Shown: positions 30,218 through 42,362, counted from the stretch's first letter. The stretch is 64,000 nt of DNA from Triatoma infestans (GCA_011037195.1 JAAEAF010014381.1:32410-96409); one strand, 5' to 3'. Notes: generated from the sequence alone by a model not told the origin. Numbers and translations: made by a program.

Positions 30218-32650
30218 GTGCTGTTGATATTTTAATTTCACTATTGCGATTATATTACACTAAAGTAATATTGCAACAATGTCAGAAAATTGACACAAAA
30301 ATTCTGTTGAAATATAAGCTCATTTAGTAAATGATAATCTTTTTTTCACTATTTTTGGTTTTTGTTTTGAACAATGAACCTTGCGGTTATTATGTTTAGA
30401 ATTTAAATAATTTTTCACTCTTTATTCACTTTAAGTGAACTTTATATTCCAGAATTTATAATAATCATTTGAATATTTTATCATCTTTCCATTTCTGGCT
30501 GGCATTAGCGCGTCCATTACTCACTATACAAGTTCTCTAATAAATACTTTCATCCTAATAAATACACTCACACCACATGCACTATTTGGTCAGGATAGAA
30601 TACTCAATATTCCTCTATCCCTAAATCTTAAGCCTAAAATCTGTAATCTATTATGTATATCTATATAGAAACTATTTACATATTAATTCAAATTTATGAT
30701 TGCTACCAAATTTTCCCACAAACTTTAATATCTTTTATCCGATTAATGATTACTGGATCATCTTAGGGCTTCTGATAAGTTATTAGGAATCTTGTTCAAT
30801 CTTTTATTTCGTTGATAAATTATAATATGTTGCACGGATATTGGGATATAAGCATTACAAAATGGAATTTGTTTTCCGCACATCAGCATGGTCAGATAAC
30901 AATCTAACTCAACGAATCTCCAGAATAAGGAACATCATACTGGAAGGAAACAAACATTATAGATGTAATTACAAAAAAAAAAAAAACTGAAAAATTTGTT
31001 GTAACCTTTTATGGATTAATTAACTATATACAGCATACAGTATTCCAGCAGGCAAAAATAATTAAGTCACATAATCAGAGATTTTGATGACCTTATGCTC
31101 TTTCCTAGTTTCTTAGTGGCTAACACACGAAAGTATATTCTGCAGAGGTAGCAGATGTGTGAAGCAGCAAATTCTAAATCATCTCTAACATATCTACGCC
31201 ATTTACTCGTCACATTGCTATACTACAAGGCTAGATATAAAAGAAAGCCACAATAGATGTTAGCAGATTTGGTTTTGTGGCCAGTCTATCTCCACACATT
31301 TGCATGGAAGTTGGTTGACAATAAAACAAACGTTTCTCAGTATTTCGTATACCGGCTCCACTTCTGTATTTCTGTGTTTACTGCACAGCACATTTTAGAA
31401 GTACTCAACATTTAACTCTATACCCACACTGACAACACTGCCATTGTTGTTTCTAATTCTGACCCAAAAGCAGCTTCCATTCACTACGAACCACACTTAA
31501 ACACAATAGAATTTTGGACTGTAGCGAATCAAATTTAATATACATAATGTAAACAAATGACTTTTACTATGCATCAGATTTAATCAATTCCTCTTTCTTC
31601 AGAATATCTGTTGATAATTAACTAACATGAAACTTTCGTACAACACTAAAACGACAGGAATTTAACAAACGGAATAAATTGCTACAGCGAACTAATTGGC
31701 AGTCGATCAAAACTCGGAACTACTGGAACAAAAGCGATTAATATATATAACAGCATACTCAAACCTATTTGGACCAATGGATAGTTCACTCGAATATTCA
31801 GAAAATCCAATTCTTTTCAATCGATAATTTTTCCCGATTTTTCAAATGCTCCAAATTATGTCTTTAATTCTACCCTCCACAATAATCTCTATATTTCATA
31901 AGTAAACTGAAGCAGTAAAATCTGAATATAGAATATTCTATGATTATCTTCCTTTCTGCTTAAAACATTTGGCTCGAATCCTTTTGATTCAAAAATCTCG
32001 CAGCCACAACTATTCTAATGATCTATGACTAACTCCATACATAGAGTGGTGAGAAAGAGTGGTGTTCTCAGAAGTGGGCAGTTTCTGTCATCCAATAAAT
32101 CCAGTTAATACATTTTGTTTTGTAGATCGTGAATGACAAATATATACAATAAAAAACTTCTAATTCTTAGTACCAGAAGAAAGAAGTAACCTAATGTCTT
32201 CGACTGACTTATCTGCGAGCTTTAGTGGAGCCATTAGTTAAGCCTGTCATACTAACACACTACAGAGGTCTAATCCATTGCAACTGAGAGAGAAATGGAG
32301 AAATATTCTACAAGTGAATTCTAAAAGTGGACCATTACTGTAGAAAAATATCTAGTTATAATGTTCTATGCTGCTGAGTGTCATGATATTTTTAGAGTTA
32401 TACGCAAGGACCTTACAAATCCTTCTAACTTCCAGAGTTTGGTTAGACAACCGAAATGGCACGATAGATGAAGCTTTCTGTCCGGCATTAAGTGACTCCT
32501 AGTTTTAATAGAAAAGAAAAATCAATCAGTTATACCTAAATTTAATTTGGCCAGTTGGAAGAATAAGAATTTAAAATAGAACATTTCAAATTCTTAATTT
32601 ACAAATTTGATTTTTATTTTTATTTTTTTGGGTTTGTTTGTTTCATTCTT
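30218..32650. other. Long stretch without recognisable genes
   Basis: AT-rich DNA with no long open frame and no sequence shared with the repeat families described here. It is the largest such gap and may be unique or anciently repetitive DNA. Confidence 0.5.
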
Positions 32651-32662
32651 TGTAACACGGTC

Positions 32663-32696
32663 CTGACGAAGACATAAATAACTACATTGTCGAAAA
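32663..32696 (+). other. Hammerhead-like stem motif
   Basis: CTGACGA, A, GACA, loop, TGTC, GAAAA. No PLE coding sequence is recognisable immediately upstream. Confidence 0.45.
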
Positions 32697-32832
32697 CATT
32701 AGTATGAAATAATTTTTCACTTTTTCTTCAAATTTTAAGCGAATTTCGTTAACATCATTAACTGACTGAAATCTTTCTTATCACAAAGATTAGCAACACT
32801 ACTCATCAACATTAGGGTACGTAAAATTACGA

Positions 32833-33060
32833 ATGGACTCAAAGTGCGGTGTTCTTGGACTAGTTGCTGCAATAGAGAAAATCGGAAGAGTAAGTTGTCT
32901 TCTACAGGCCGATGATATCATTATTTACGCTAGCTGTATCAACATAGCAGCAACTGAAGTGGCTCTGAACATTGTTTCATGTAGTCTAAAAGTTTGGTGC
33001 CAAACTAATAAGATGATAGCAAAAACCGAAAACAGTATGGCAGTTATATAATTTAGCCGC
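32833..33060 (+). pseudogene. Reverse transcriptase palm fragment
   Basis: The frame reads RVSCLLQADDIIIYASC then TEVALNIVSCSLKVWCQTNK and MIAKTENSMAVI, ending with FSRS in the next codons. LLQADDIIIYAS matches the [YF]ADD catalytic box of non-LTR polymerases (Gln replaces the aromatic residue), followed by the usual xxLxxW and K-rich segments. About 75 codons survive; no family can be assigned. Confidence 0.55.
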
Positions 33061-34990
33061 AGTTAACCATCAGGTGCGTTTACTAAACGACATAAAAACG
33101 TAGCTGAGTAAAATTAATAATGGTTTAGATGTTGAATCCCGGAAACCTTACCAGTTTACTTCCCTTATCCTGCTATAAAGACCTCACCGTCAAGATTTTC
33201 TTTCCATTTAGATAATAAGAAATCCGAAATAACGCTAATTTCTAAAAGAAGAGGCGCTGCCTTTTTAAACAATAAGTATTCACTATTAAATTGATAAGAG
33301 TATATACGGACAGTTCAGCTGACTATGATCGGGAAACATTAGGTTCAAGTTACTTCTGTGAAAAGATATTCGCGGGATCTGTTACGACTTGGCAGACATG
33401 CATGCAACTTTAAAGGTGAGGTATTTGAAGTGATGGAGGCGGCAAAAATATCTAAAAGAAAAGTATAGAAGGCAGAAACATCTGTAAGATGACAGGTCGG
33501 CAAACTGTGCACTGGAATCAAGTATACCCTGCAAAAATGTAAAGTGGAACTGGCTAAAATGGTCTCAGCCGTCGTTGCTGAGTAGTAATGTATGAAAGGA
33601 TTCCCGGTCATTGCGATATTGCTGCCTATACAAGGATCAATGAATCCCAAGCCTAATCTGCCGGTTGATTTCGATGCAACTACAGCCATGATTAAGGGCA
33701 AGATGATATCAGCCTAGCAACAACAGCAGAAAGATGCGGGCAGAAGTTAGAGGATGGAATAACCAGCTAGAATCTCTCCGAACCTCCCAAGAATGTGTAT
33801 AGTGCCAAGTGCCAACTTTACCTACAATTACCTACGTAAAACTTTTCCATCGAATTGGCATTGTGCACTATGAGACCTACCGATGGATCGGCAATGGTTT
33901 ACAAGACTGATGGATGAAGGCGCTGAATAAAGATGACGTGGAAATTATTACCCGCAACCAAGGTTCGATTTCGTCGGATAAGTAAGTTACTAAAAGAAAA
34001 TTGCTACAGTAATTTCCAATAAGTTTTAAACTTTATATGGAAATTCATAATCCGTAATTGTCGCAATATACGTGGCCACCATAGTGAAAAACATCTCCGA
34101 CAAAATCCAGTAACATACTGATCACGTAATTCGAAGATGATTCATTAGTCGATGAAGATTAGATATGTAGAGCGAGTGGCTAGCTATAAAGCCAAATCAA
34201 ATAATCTAAAATATCTACTACAATTCCTCTCTTCGGTGTTAGTGTTCTGTTCACAACTCACATTTAAATTATAGTATTTCAATTTAATCCGAACGGATCG
34301 TATAACTAATACTAGGGTATTATTCAGAACAGTGATTCTATGTGGGATAACTCAATTTTCAAAGTACTAATTTTTCGGTCGCCAATACACTTCTTTCACA
34401 ATTCCATTAACTGTTCATCCAAATTGGCTTAGGTTAGAATAAATAAATGAATAAATAAAATAAGACAAGATCGATTTGGAAAAGAAAAAAATTGAAAACT
34501 AAATTGAAAAACACTTATAAATTAATAAAATAGAAAAGTAGTTTTGAAAAATGAATAAGTTAGGCTAAAGGATGAACTAACATTTTGCATAATTCATTTA
34601 TGGTATTCTTTGTATTAATAGGAAGTGGGGAAGGGTCTTAGTGGGCTGAACACTGAAGTAATAGCCCATGCTCAATATAGCCCTTAAGGCGCCCTTAACC
34701 AACACTTACATCCCCCTTAATGGATACTTACCCTTTCCACTTTAATCTAATAGCTTTACTATAAAATCCCATATCATTTCTTTCAGAAAAACTTTAAATT
34801 ATAACTTATCTGCGGTAAAATAATATATAAATAATAAATATAAGATTTTTTTAAAAATAATCTAATATAAATTTATATTCTCTTAACGTTAATTAGAGAA
34901 GCATTACGATGAATCAACTTTTGGGGTTTGAGATTGTAGAGTAGTATTGAAAAAGTGATTTTATGAATACGTCTATGGTATATATATATA
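33061..34990. other. No gene recognised
   Basis: Contains a 118-codon minus frame at 33345-33701 with no motif I recognise. Composition is less extreme than in flanking DNA, and old retroelement sequence may continue from 32833, but I cannot show it. Confidence 0.4.
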
Positions 34991-35269
34991 TACAGGTTGT
35001 CCCATTTAAGCGGGCCACTTTTGAAATTACTCTTAAACGAAGCAAGATATCTAAGAAGTGAACATAACGTTTGTTGAAGCATTTTTGCTCTACTTTTATA
35101 ATGGTGTTAATGGTTTTTGTGGATGTGTGTACAGGTAGCTTGTGGTGTGAGCGTTTTAGTGAAAAGCGCTTGTAATTATGTTTGAGATAGAAGTAATAAG
35201 AATAATCAAGAAAGCACCACTGATTATAAAATAAATATATTTTCTAATTGAATTTAAATAGCTTTATAA

Positions 35270-36242
35270 TACGAGGTGTGTAAATTAAGTAATGAGACTG
35301 ATTTTCTAGTGTTCGATCTGGCAACACTGGAGACGCGGCGCATGCGTGGTAGGGCAAGTAAACATCTGATACACGTCCAGTGCAAATTTGAAATGCTAGA
35401 GTTGTTGCACTGTCCGTAGTGACTTTTTTTGTGAGCAAGGTTTTTTCAGTGCGTTTTAAAAATGAGTGACATCAATTACGAGCAACGTTGTGCTATCAGG
35501 TTTTGCTTCAGACTTGGGCACAGTGCAACGGAAACGTTTGAAAAACTGTGCCACACTGGCAACACTGGAGACGCGGCGCATGCGTGGCAGGGTAAGTAAA
35601 CATCTGATACACGAGACACACAATGTTTTGTCGAGAGCACAGGTTTTTAGGTGGTTTAAGTCGTTTGCAGAAGGAAGGGAATCAATTGAAGACGAGCCTC
35701 GCAGCGGAAAGCCTTCATCTTCAAGAACCGACGAAAATGTTGGCAGAATCCGCGATCTCGTGCGTTCAGATCGTAGTTTGACAGTCCGAATGATCGGCGA
35801 AGAGTTGAATTTGACTCACACAACCGTTCATCAAATTTTGACTAATGAATTGGGGATGAGAAAAATTTGTGCAAAAATGGTTCCGAAAAATAACATTCAG
35901 TAATAACAAAATGGCCAGTAATAACATTCCTGTGGCTCCTCAGCCTCCTTATTCACCCGACTTGAGTCCATGTGACTTTTTTTTTGTTCCCCAAATTGAA
36001 AAATCACCTCAAGGGACGTCATTTTGGAACATTGGAGAATATTCAAACAGCCGTAACCGACCAAATGAAGTCTATTCCAGTATCCGAGTTCCAGCACTGC
36101 TATGACGAATGGAAGAATCGTCTTCAGCGTTGTGTGGCTTCCCAAGGTAGTTAATTTGAAGGGGACAATGTTGAATTGTAATTTTATTTGAATAAAAAAA
36201 AGATAAAAAATCAGTGTCATTACTTAATTTACACACCTCGTA
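35270..36242 (+). mobile_element. mariner transposon, internally deleted, copy 2
   Basis: CGAGGTGTGTAAATTAAG at 35272 and its complement ending at 36240 are flanked by TA. It shares termini and coding sequence with 25230-26141 but is inverted and 969 bp long. It lies inside the 34993 transposon. Confidence 0.9.
35462..36181 (+). pseudogene. mariner transposase, deleted copy 2
   Basis: Starts at the ATG at 35462 with MSDINYEQRCAIRFCF and LGHSATETFEKLC, the mariner HTH. Just after this, about 57 bp (35557-35613) duplicate the 5' leader at 35322-35377 and replace the expected codons. The frame then resumes HNVLSRAQVFRWFKSFAEG, SIEDEPRSGKPSSSRTDE, LTVRMIGEELNLTHTTVHQI and AKMVPKN. The centre, with HDNAPCH, is deleted; NIPVAPQPPYSPDLSPCDFF (third Asp) follows out of frame, ending CVASQGS and GDNVEL. 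Non-functional. Confidence 0.85.
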
Positions 36243-36669
36243 TAACAGCGATTAAGTATAAATCAAATAATTAATCTAGATTAGATGCTAAACTCTTATG
36301 TTTTAACTTATAACTGGCACTGATTTGAAGAGGGCGATTCCTGAAGCGTCCTGTTTGAAGGCTGAGTTAAGACTGAGTACTCTTTACTCTTTTAAAGCTG
36401 ATGGCTCTCTTCTTTGGAATTGCTCTCTCTCTCTCGCGGGGGAATTCTCTTATACAAAAGAGTTACCCTAACGGGATTTAGTGCCTTTGTTTTCTTAATA
36501 GCAATGACCAGATTTAATATACCTGGTTCTAAAATACACACTTTTGGAAGGTAAATTCACAGCACTAAAATAATTATAAAATATTAACAAAAATACAATT
36601 TTGGATACTATAAAATATTCAGAAACTTTAAACTATTATTTTTCGATTTTGTTCTTCCACTACAACCCC

Positions 36670-37400
36670 CCACTTTTAACTAGTGTTTTGAAAACTATTA
36701 CAAAAATGAAGAAAAATGCCATTAATTCAATTCAATATTTTAAACCATTGCCGAGATATTCAACCATAAAGATTCAATTTTCTTCATTTTTTTCCTATTT
36801 TTCTGTTTCGTAAACGGATTTGTTATTAATTTCGAATAAATAAGAGAATTCAAATGCTGTTAATACTTAAAAGCACTTTTAAAACCATAAGTGACTTAAA
36901 AATCAGGCAAAACATCATTAAAACAAAACAATTTTACAGTTTATTTACAAAAATCGATAAAAAAAATATTTCCTGTTTATTCAAAATGACTTCCTTGAAT
37001 TAAACGGCATACGTGCAGTCGCTGCCCAACAAAGGAAGTTGCTAATCGTATCTTGTCTGCAGAGTTGATAAGCAGATTTGGATTAAGTCTTCTCTAAGGG
37101 CTTCTGGAGTTGTTGGTTCCTTGATATAATTTTTTTTTTTTTTGAGATATCCCTAGAGAAACAAATCAAGAGGGGCTAAATCTAGCGATCTGGAAGGCCA
37201 GCTTACTGGTCCTTATCTTCCGATCCAGCGGTTACTGAACATATGTCTGTTAATTTTAGTTTACGAAACCGGAAAATAGGAAAAATCGAAATTGAATCTT
37301 TATGGTTGAATATCTCGGCAATGGTTTAAAATATTGAATTGAATTAATCGCATTTTTCTTCATTTTTGTAATCGGTTTCAATACAGTAGTAAAAAGTGAT
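36670..37400. repeat. Inner inverted repeat pair of the 34993 transposon
   Basis: 36670-36815 and 37262-37400 are inverted copies: 'attcaattcaatattttaaa', 'ccattgccgagatattcaac' and 'cataaagattcaatttt' recur reversed as 'gaatctttatggttgaat' and 'ctcggcaatggtttaaa'. The transposase remnant lies between the arms. This could be a partial inverted duplication or a second element. Confidence 0.7.
36990..37250 (-). pseudogene. Mariner-like transposase of DUF4817 type, C-terminal part
   Basis: On the minus strand, across frames, the sequence encodes RWIGR, GPVSWPSRSLDLAPLDLFL, GYLK, then TPEALREDLIQIC and QDTISNFLCWAATARMPFN. RWIGRxGPxxWPxRSxDLxPLDxFLxGYLK is the catalytic third-acid region of the transposases that carry a DUF4817 N-terminus. 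Frameshifts and an A-run (37130-37145 on the plus strand is T) break it. Its partner N-terminus type is seen at 10723. Confidence 0.7.
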
Positions 37401-37662
37401 GGTCAAAAGAAAACGTCTACTTTCAACCACCGATTTAAGGTGTAAGGCGGCAATAAAATCAAAAAACATTAACACCATCACAAACTAGAGCGCAAATACT
37501 TCAACAAACGTTATGTTCACTTTTTAGATATCTTGCTTCGTTTAAGAGTTATTTCAAAAGTGGCTTGTTTAAATGGGACAACCCTGTATATATGTATATC
37601 TAAGTATGTGTTGGAGTATGATGCCTCTCTCTCCAGCATAGCATGAATTTATTAATTTTTTT

Positions 37663-37789
37663 TTACTTTCTCTTATCCTAGTAAGAGGAAGTATTGTAAT
37701 CGTATCAAATTTTCGATATCGAGTTCTCACCGGAATTATCCGTTTAGAGGTACCTTGAGTCAAAAAAGTGGTTTTTATAAAATTGTCTA

Positions 37790-37846
<57 letters not shown>

Positions 37847-38433
37847 ATGTATGTAAACATCATAGCTCAAAAACGAAAAATCATACAAAGTACAAACTTG
37901 ATATTTCGTTTAGGAATCACCATGGGATCCAGCAGTAGGTTATTTGTAAAAATTCCTCAACCGGATGTACCACTTTAATGAATTTTTTTTTTTTTTACTT
38001 TTTTTCGATTTTCTTAAAAATGGCCTCAATGATTTTCATGAAACTTGTTACATCATCTACACATAAAAAGCGCTACCACTTTTATTTGAAATATTTCTCC
38101 GAGAAAATTCATTTAAGGGCACTTTTGAAGGGAGGGGTGTGGTTATGGGTCCTCTAAAGTGCTATTTCAGTTTATTATACAGATCTAGCATCTAAATAAT
38201 ATTAATTAGATTTAAATATGTTGTTGAAATTCTGAGTTTGAAAAAAATGGGATGACCGGAAGTTCGTTTTTACTAAATAGTTTTTTTTTCAATTTTTGCG
38301 ATTTTCTCCATAAAAACACGGATCTAATTTCATTAAATTTGATATATGTAGTAACTATAAAATTTGTCGATCACAATTTTTAAAACTGGAGTAAGAGAAA
38401 GTTGTGTGTTGTGTGTATCAAGCTAGATTTTAT
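37663..38433 (+). repeat. CCGGAAGT repeat, plus copy with two modules
   Basis: Hairpin end (tactttctcttatcc, agtaagaggaagta), 'ttctcaccggaattatccg', a TG/TATG tract, 'gatatttcgtttaggaatca', then modules beginning at 37961 (ccggatgt) and 38256 (ccggaagt), 295 bp apart. The third module is absent. It ends 'ggagtaagagaaagttgtg'. Confidence 0.8.
37792..37852. repeat. (TG)n(TATG)n microsatellite in the CCGGAAGT repeat
   Basis: A pure TG run followed by TATG units, at the position where all full copies carry such a tract. Confidence 0.9.
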
Positions 38434-38437
38434 TTTT

Positions 38438-38520
38438 TTTTTTAAATTTAAGGCGCGTCAACATTTATGGCCATTTGCGCCCAAGTACACTGCCGGCCTC
38501 AGGACAGTGTTTTTCTCATT
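38438..38520 (-). repeat. SINE-A 3' fragment
   Basis: Poly-T, then 'aaggcgcgtcaacatttatg', 'ggccatttgcgccc' and 'actgccggcctcaggacagt', the 3' end of SINE-A on the minus strand. The tRNA head is missing. Confidence 0.7.
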
Positions 38521-38849
38521 ACATTAATTAATTTAGTAATTATTAGGCAGGTATAACTCATACTCCTTCTACGAAATACATATAATTACTAAAACATTAA
38601 CTAGTTTAATTTCCTCTTGCAAACTCAGAATTTCAACCAGTTTAAACAGAAACCACCATATAATTCTTTAATTCGTAATTCCAATAATTTTTCTCTTACA
38701 ATATTATAAATAATACTTATGTTTGGCCGTTGTTAATGGAACAAGCAAAATAATGGTTTTAAAAAAAAACAAAAAAAAAAACCTTTTAACTTATAAAAAC
38801 GTGTATTTTTTCCAACTTTCAAACCGTCTCCCCCCCTCTCTGACAGTTC

Positions 38850-38887
38850 CTGAAGAAGGACAGCAAAGGTGGCTGAAAGGTCGAAAA
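38850..38887 (+). other. Hammerhead-like stem motif, diverged
   Basis: CTGAAGA followed by AGGAC, an enlarged loop, GGTC and GAAAA. Context 'gttcctgaagaagga' matches the 60837 copy. Confidence 0.4.
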
Positions 38888-39261
38888 AATAAAGTATGTC
38901 AAAGTTGAATTTTTTTTTTGGCTTCTAGCAACCAAATATTTTTCTTATTTTCTTATAACTGTATGGATTCAGGGCTTTTGATTGAAATATTTATTTGGCA
39001 TTTAGGAGTATATGCCTTCTACTGTGTCCTGTTTATTTAATAAACCCATAAACTGAGATAATCACTTTAACAAATACAAGAAATGGTTTACATTATATAT
39101 TATTATGTGGTTATATTGCTAACATTTACTGTCTATTGTACCATCCCTGCTTTACACATTGAATAATCACTATCCATGAATATGTTACGTTGTTTATTAT
39201 TTTGTTACTATTACATTACTTGGTTTATACATATTGGACTTATATTGGTGAAGGAAATAAT

Positions 39262-39264
39262 TAT

Positions 39265-39321
<57 letters not shown>
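39262..39321. repeat. (ATA)n microsatellite
   Basis: About 55 bp of ataata. On the minus strand it could be the 3' tail of the non-LTR fragment at 39696-40590, though 370 bp of unassigned AT-rich sequence intervene. Confidence 0.9.
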
Positions 39322-39324
<3 letters not shown>

Positions 39325-39695
39325 TTATTAAAAAATAATAATTTATTTGGAAAATATACAAATAACAAAAGAAAAGAAATATCAATAAGAAAAAATAAAA
39401 CATATGAAAACCGAAAAATGAACAATGTATTAAATAGCATGACAATAGCTGTCTGCCAGAGTTTACTACATAGTTTACAAAAGAAAATGAAAGAAAAAAG
39501 AAAAAATGTACTGATAGTATTACTTGAAAAATATAATAAATAAAAATATATTACTTGAATTAATGAATGAAAAGATTAAGAATAATTACACAAAAAATAT
39601 AAATGCTAATAAAATAAATCAAAATCCAAAACCGAACAGTAAGAGTATTTTAAATGAACTGCTATAAGAAACAATAAAAAATAAAATAAAAATTA

Positions 39696-40590
39696 CTAAG
39701 GAAGATCTGAAATCCATTCATACCTTATTCTCCAGGCATGGCGGGCGTATGAAATCAAGGTGCAGCATGAAACCTTATCAGTTAAATAATTTACAATTTC
39801 GCATCTGTTAAGAAAGCCTTTACCAAAATACAGACATCTAACTTCTGAAAGAAGAGGACACTCACCCAAAAAGTGGTACAAGTCTTCTCGGGCATTAGTA
39901 TTACAAAGAGAGTAACTTCTCGACGTCTGGGTCTCTTGTAACCATAGTCCATAATTTAGGAAAAGTAACTCTCCCCTCAGTTTGAAAAACCAACGAAGAT
40001 CATGAAATTTTAAGTCATTAAAAAAAGAGATAGTAGTCAAATCTCTATGGTCAGAAATCAATATTCGGTAGAGAAGAAAACGATCAGAAATCATTGCACG
40101 ATTCACAGTCTCCCCAAGGCGAGTGGCTTCAATTTCAGATAGAAGATCAGAGAGAGCGACACTCTAATTAGATAGACTTTCCAGGGAACCGCAAAAGTTT
40201 GAACTGTGAAGAAGACGAGATAGGGTGAGCCAGTGTTTAAACTAGAAAACGTTTTTTTTTTCATTATCTGAAGAGCGATGATCTTAGGAAGGCAAAAAAC
40301 ATACATCAACAGGACCTTAAGCCAGTATTTAATATGCAGCCTAAGAGTAAAGGAATGAATAGAGCCCAAAGCAGTCTCAATGATCTCCATATAATTGGGG
40401 GTACAAGAAGGCAAAGCAAACAACTTTTTAAGAAAAAAGTGTTGGAATTTCTCCAAACAGTCAAAAGCTTGAAAGCACCAGATCTGACATCCGATACACA
40501 CGACAGCCCGCGAGACACTGTTAAAAATATGGACATTTTTATTGAGGATAAAACTAGAAAGAAAGAAACTAGAAGAAATAATCATGTATA
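39696..40590 (-). pseudogene. C-terminal part of a non-LTR retrotransposon protein
   Basis: Two overlapping minus frames. The first (40585-40103) reads FNSVSRAVVCIGCQIWCFQ, CLEKFQHFFLKKLFALPSC and TPNYMEIIETALGSIHSFTL; YG/CGxQxWG, ExxQxxFxKxxLxLPxxTPNY is the post-polymerase region of non-LTR proteins. The second (40106-39696) reads FFKLRGELLFLNYGLWLQET, YSLCNTNAREDLYHFLGECP and LLSEVRCLYFG, the terminal Cys/His block. A single shift near 40105 separates them. The polymerase core is absent. It differs from families 1-5. Confidence 0.65.
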
Positions 40591-40887
40591 TGTAATATAC
40601 ATTTAATTATTATGGATAATATCATGGTTATTGTTGAAAATATAGGTGATGTTTACCAACCGCCACAACTTAATATTATGATCATTTATTATTTATTTAT
40701 TTTTTAATTTATTAATTAGTCATGACTGGATCAATACGCTGTGTTGTCTTTAGCAACCTGAGATATAATTTGGCAGCATCTTCTTTATTTTCTATTATAT
40801 TAAATAAACTTGTTTGTCCTCATCTCAATATATTTTTTAGAATCTTCGCAAAAATATTTGTCTTTCTGCATTCAATTAAAAAAAAAA

Positions 40888-41637
40888 AAAAAATCTGGTG
40901 TGAAACACTCACACAACTTTCTTTTACTTCCAGTTCTCAAAATTATAATTGACATATTTTCTAGTTAGTGTTAACCAAATTTAATAAAATTCATCGAAAC
41001 CTAAAAAAAAAAAAACTGTTCAGTAAAAGCGCACTTCCGGTTTACTAATTTTCTTGAAACTCGGAATTTTGGTGATATATTTATTTCTAATTAATTCTGG
41101 TTGGATGATAGAATTGTATAATCAACTATGAAATCAACTTTAATTGTAGAATTGTAAAATCAACTTTAGAGAAAAACATAACCCAAGCTCCACCCGTAAA
41201 AGTGCCCATTAAATGAATTATTCCAGAGAAATGTTTTCAAATAAAAGTTGTAGTCTTTGTGTGTTTAGTTTATATACTAAGTTTCAAGAAAATTGTCGGA
41301 GACTTTTTTGAGAAAATCTTGAAAAAAAAAAAAAAAAAAAAGAACTAGTAAAGTGGTACTTTTGGTTAAGGAATTTGGACAGATTACATACAGTCAGATC
41401 CCATGGTGATCCCTGAACGGAATATCAAGTTTCAACGTTCTACGGTTTTTCGTTTTTGAGCTATGCTGTTCACATACATACACATGGACACATAGACACA
41501 CACAGACCACTTGCTAAAAACCACTTTTTTGGACTCAGGGGACCTCAAAACGGATATTTCCGGTGAAAACTCGATATCAAAAATTTGACACGATTACTAT
41601 ACTTCCTCCCTTACTAAGAGTAAGAAAAAGTAAGATA
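40888..41637 (-). repeat. CCGGAAGT repeat, minus copy
   Basis: Runs from 'gtgtgaaacactcacacaac' through ACTTCCGG at 41033-41040, a diverged module near 41352-41373, a short CA tract, 'gatatttccggtgaaaac' to the hairpin end (cctcccttactaagagtaag) near 41636. One module is missing. Confidence 0.75.
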
Positions 41638-41689
41638 ATAAAAAAAAATATCACACAAGATTTTCAGATATTACTCCCGCCTACTCCTT

Positions 41690-41785
41690 AATAAATGTAA
41701 GTATTGCGATCGAGTCAATTTTTTGAAAATTGTGATTTCACCGGAAGTTTTTAGTATGTGTGTGTTGTGTGTGTGTGTTTTTTCA
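41690..41785 (+). repeat. CCGGAAGT-repeat hairpin-end fragment
   Basis: 'aagtattgcgatcgagtcaa', 'gtgatttcaccggaag' and a TG tract: the beginning of the family only. Confidence 0.6.
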
Positions 41786-41983
41786 ACCAATAGTAATCCT
41801 GTTGGATGGGAATTTATTTAAAGTATAACGTTACATGTATCACAAGATATACAAAATGCTAAGTAAAATACTTCATCACTCACTGATTAAATTAGTTAGA
41901 ATATGTGCCATATCTATGTTATTTATGAATTTTTTAAAAGATGGTAAATATTCTTTAGTTATCAGTAGCTGCCTTCTTGCTGG

Positions 41984-42187
41984 TCAGGTGTTTCCTGTCG
42001 TTACTATTTCTCGGATCATCTTAGTTCTCGGTTTATCTAGCAGTGGACAGTCGTCGATTAAGTGATTCCATGTTTGTGTTTTTCCATTGTTACATATGCA
42101 GTTTGGATTGTCAGTGATGTAAAACCTGTCTAGATATTCGTTAGATCTTCCATGTCCTGTCAGGATTTGCGTTAGTTTATTGTCCAT
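41984..42187 (-). pseudogene. Cys/His tail, family 4
   Basis: MDNKLTQILTGHGRSNEYLD, RFYITDNPNCICNNGKTQTW, NHLIDDCPLL. LTGHGxxxxYLxRFxxxDxPxCxC...TxxHLxxxCP is the post-RNase H zinc-binding pattern. Open for 67 codons. Confidence 0.75.
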
Positions 42188-42362
42188 TCTTAGGTGACCT
42201 AACTTTCCCCTGTCATATATTGTTTGAATGTATTCGTGAGTTTCTTGTCCTTTTGAAGTTTTTCTTCAATCTTCTTCCCATCTCTTCTCTTCGGTTAAGA
42301 GTCTCAGTTTTCTTTTAAGATGGGACCTTGGGGCTTTATGGTAGCTCACTAGCAAATTGTCT

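Larger units (their letters stand above)
34993..37586 (-). mobile_element. DNA transposon with about 120-bp inverted termini
   Basis: It starts CAGGTTGTCCCATTTAAG at 34993 and ends with the complement of CAGGGTTGTCCCATTTAAAC at 37586. The similarity extends over 100 bp: 'gccacttttgaaat', 'ctcttaaacgaagcaagata' and 'aagtgaacataacgtttg'. TATATA borders both ends, fitting a TA target. Removing the mariner inside leaves about 1.6 kb, of which only part is recognisable: a transposase C-terminus at 36990-37250 on the minus strand. Confidence 0.8.

Noticed and set aside
33345..33701. A 118-codon minus frame
   Set aside because: No start context, domain or repeated counterpart; likely chance.
39190..39543. 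A 117-codon plus frame with a long run of isoleucines
   Set aside because: The frame is carried by the (ATA)n microsatellite and AT-rich flanks; it has no domain and is mirrored by a leucine run on the other strand.
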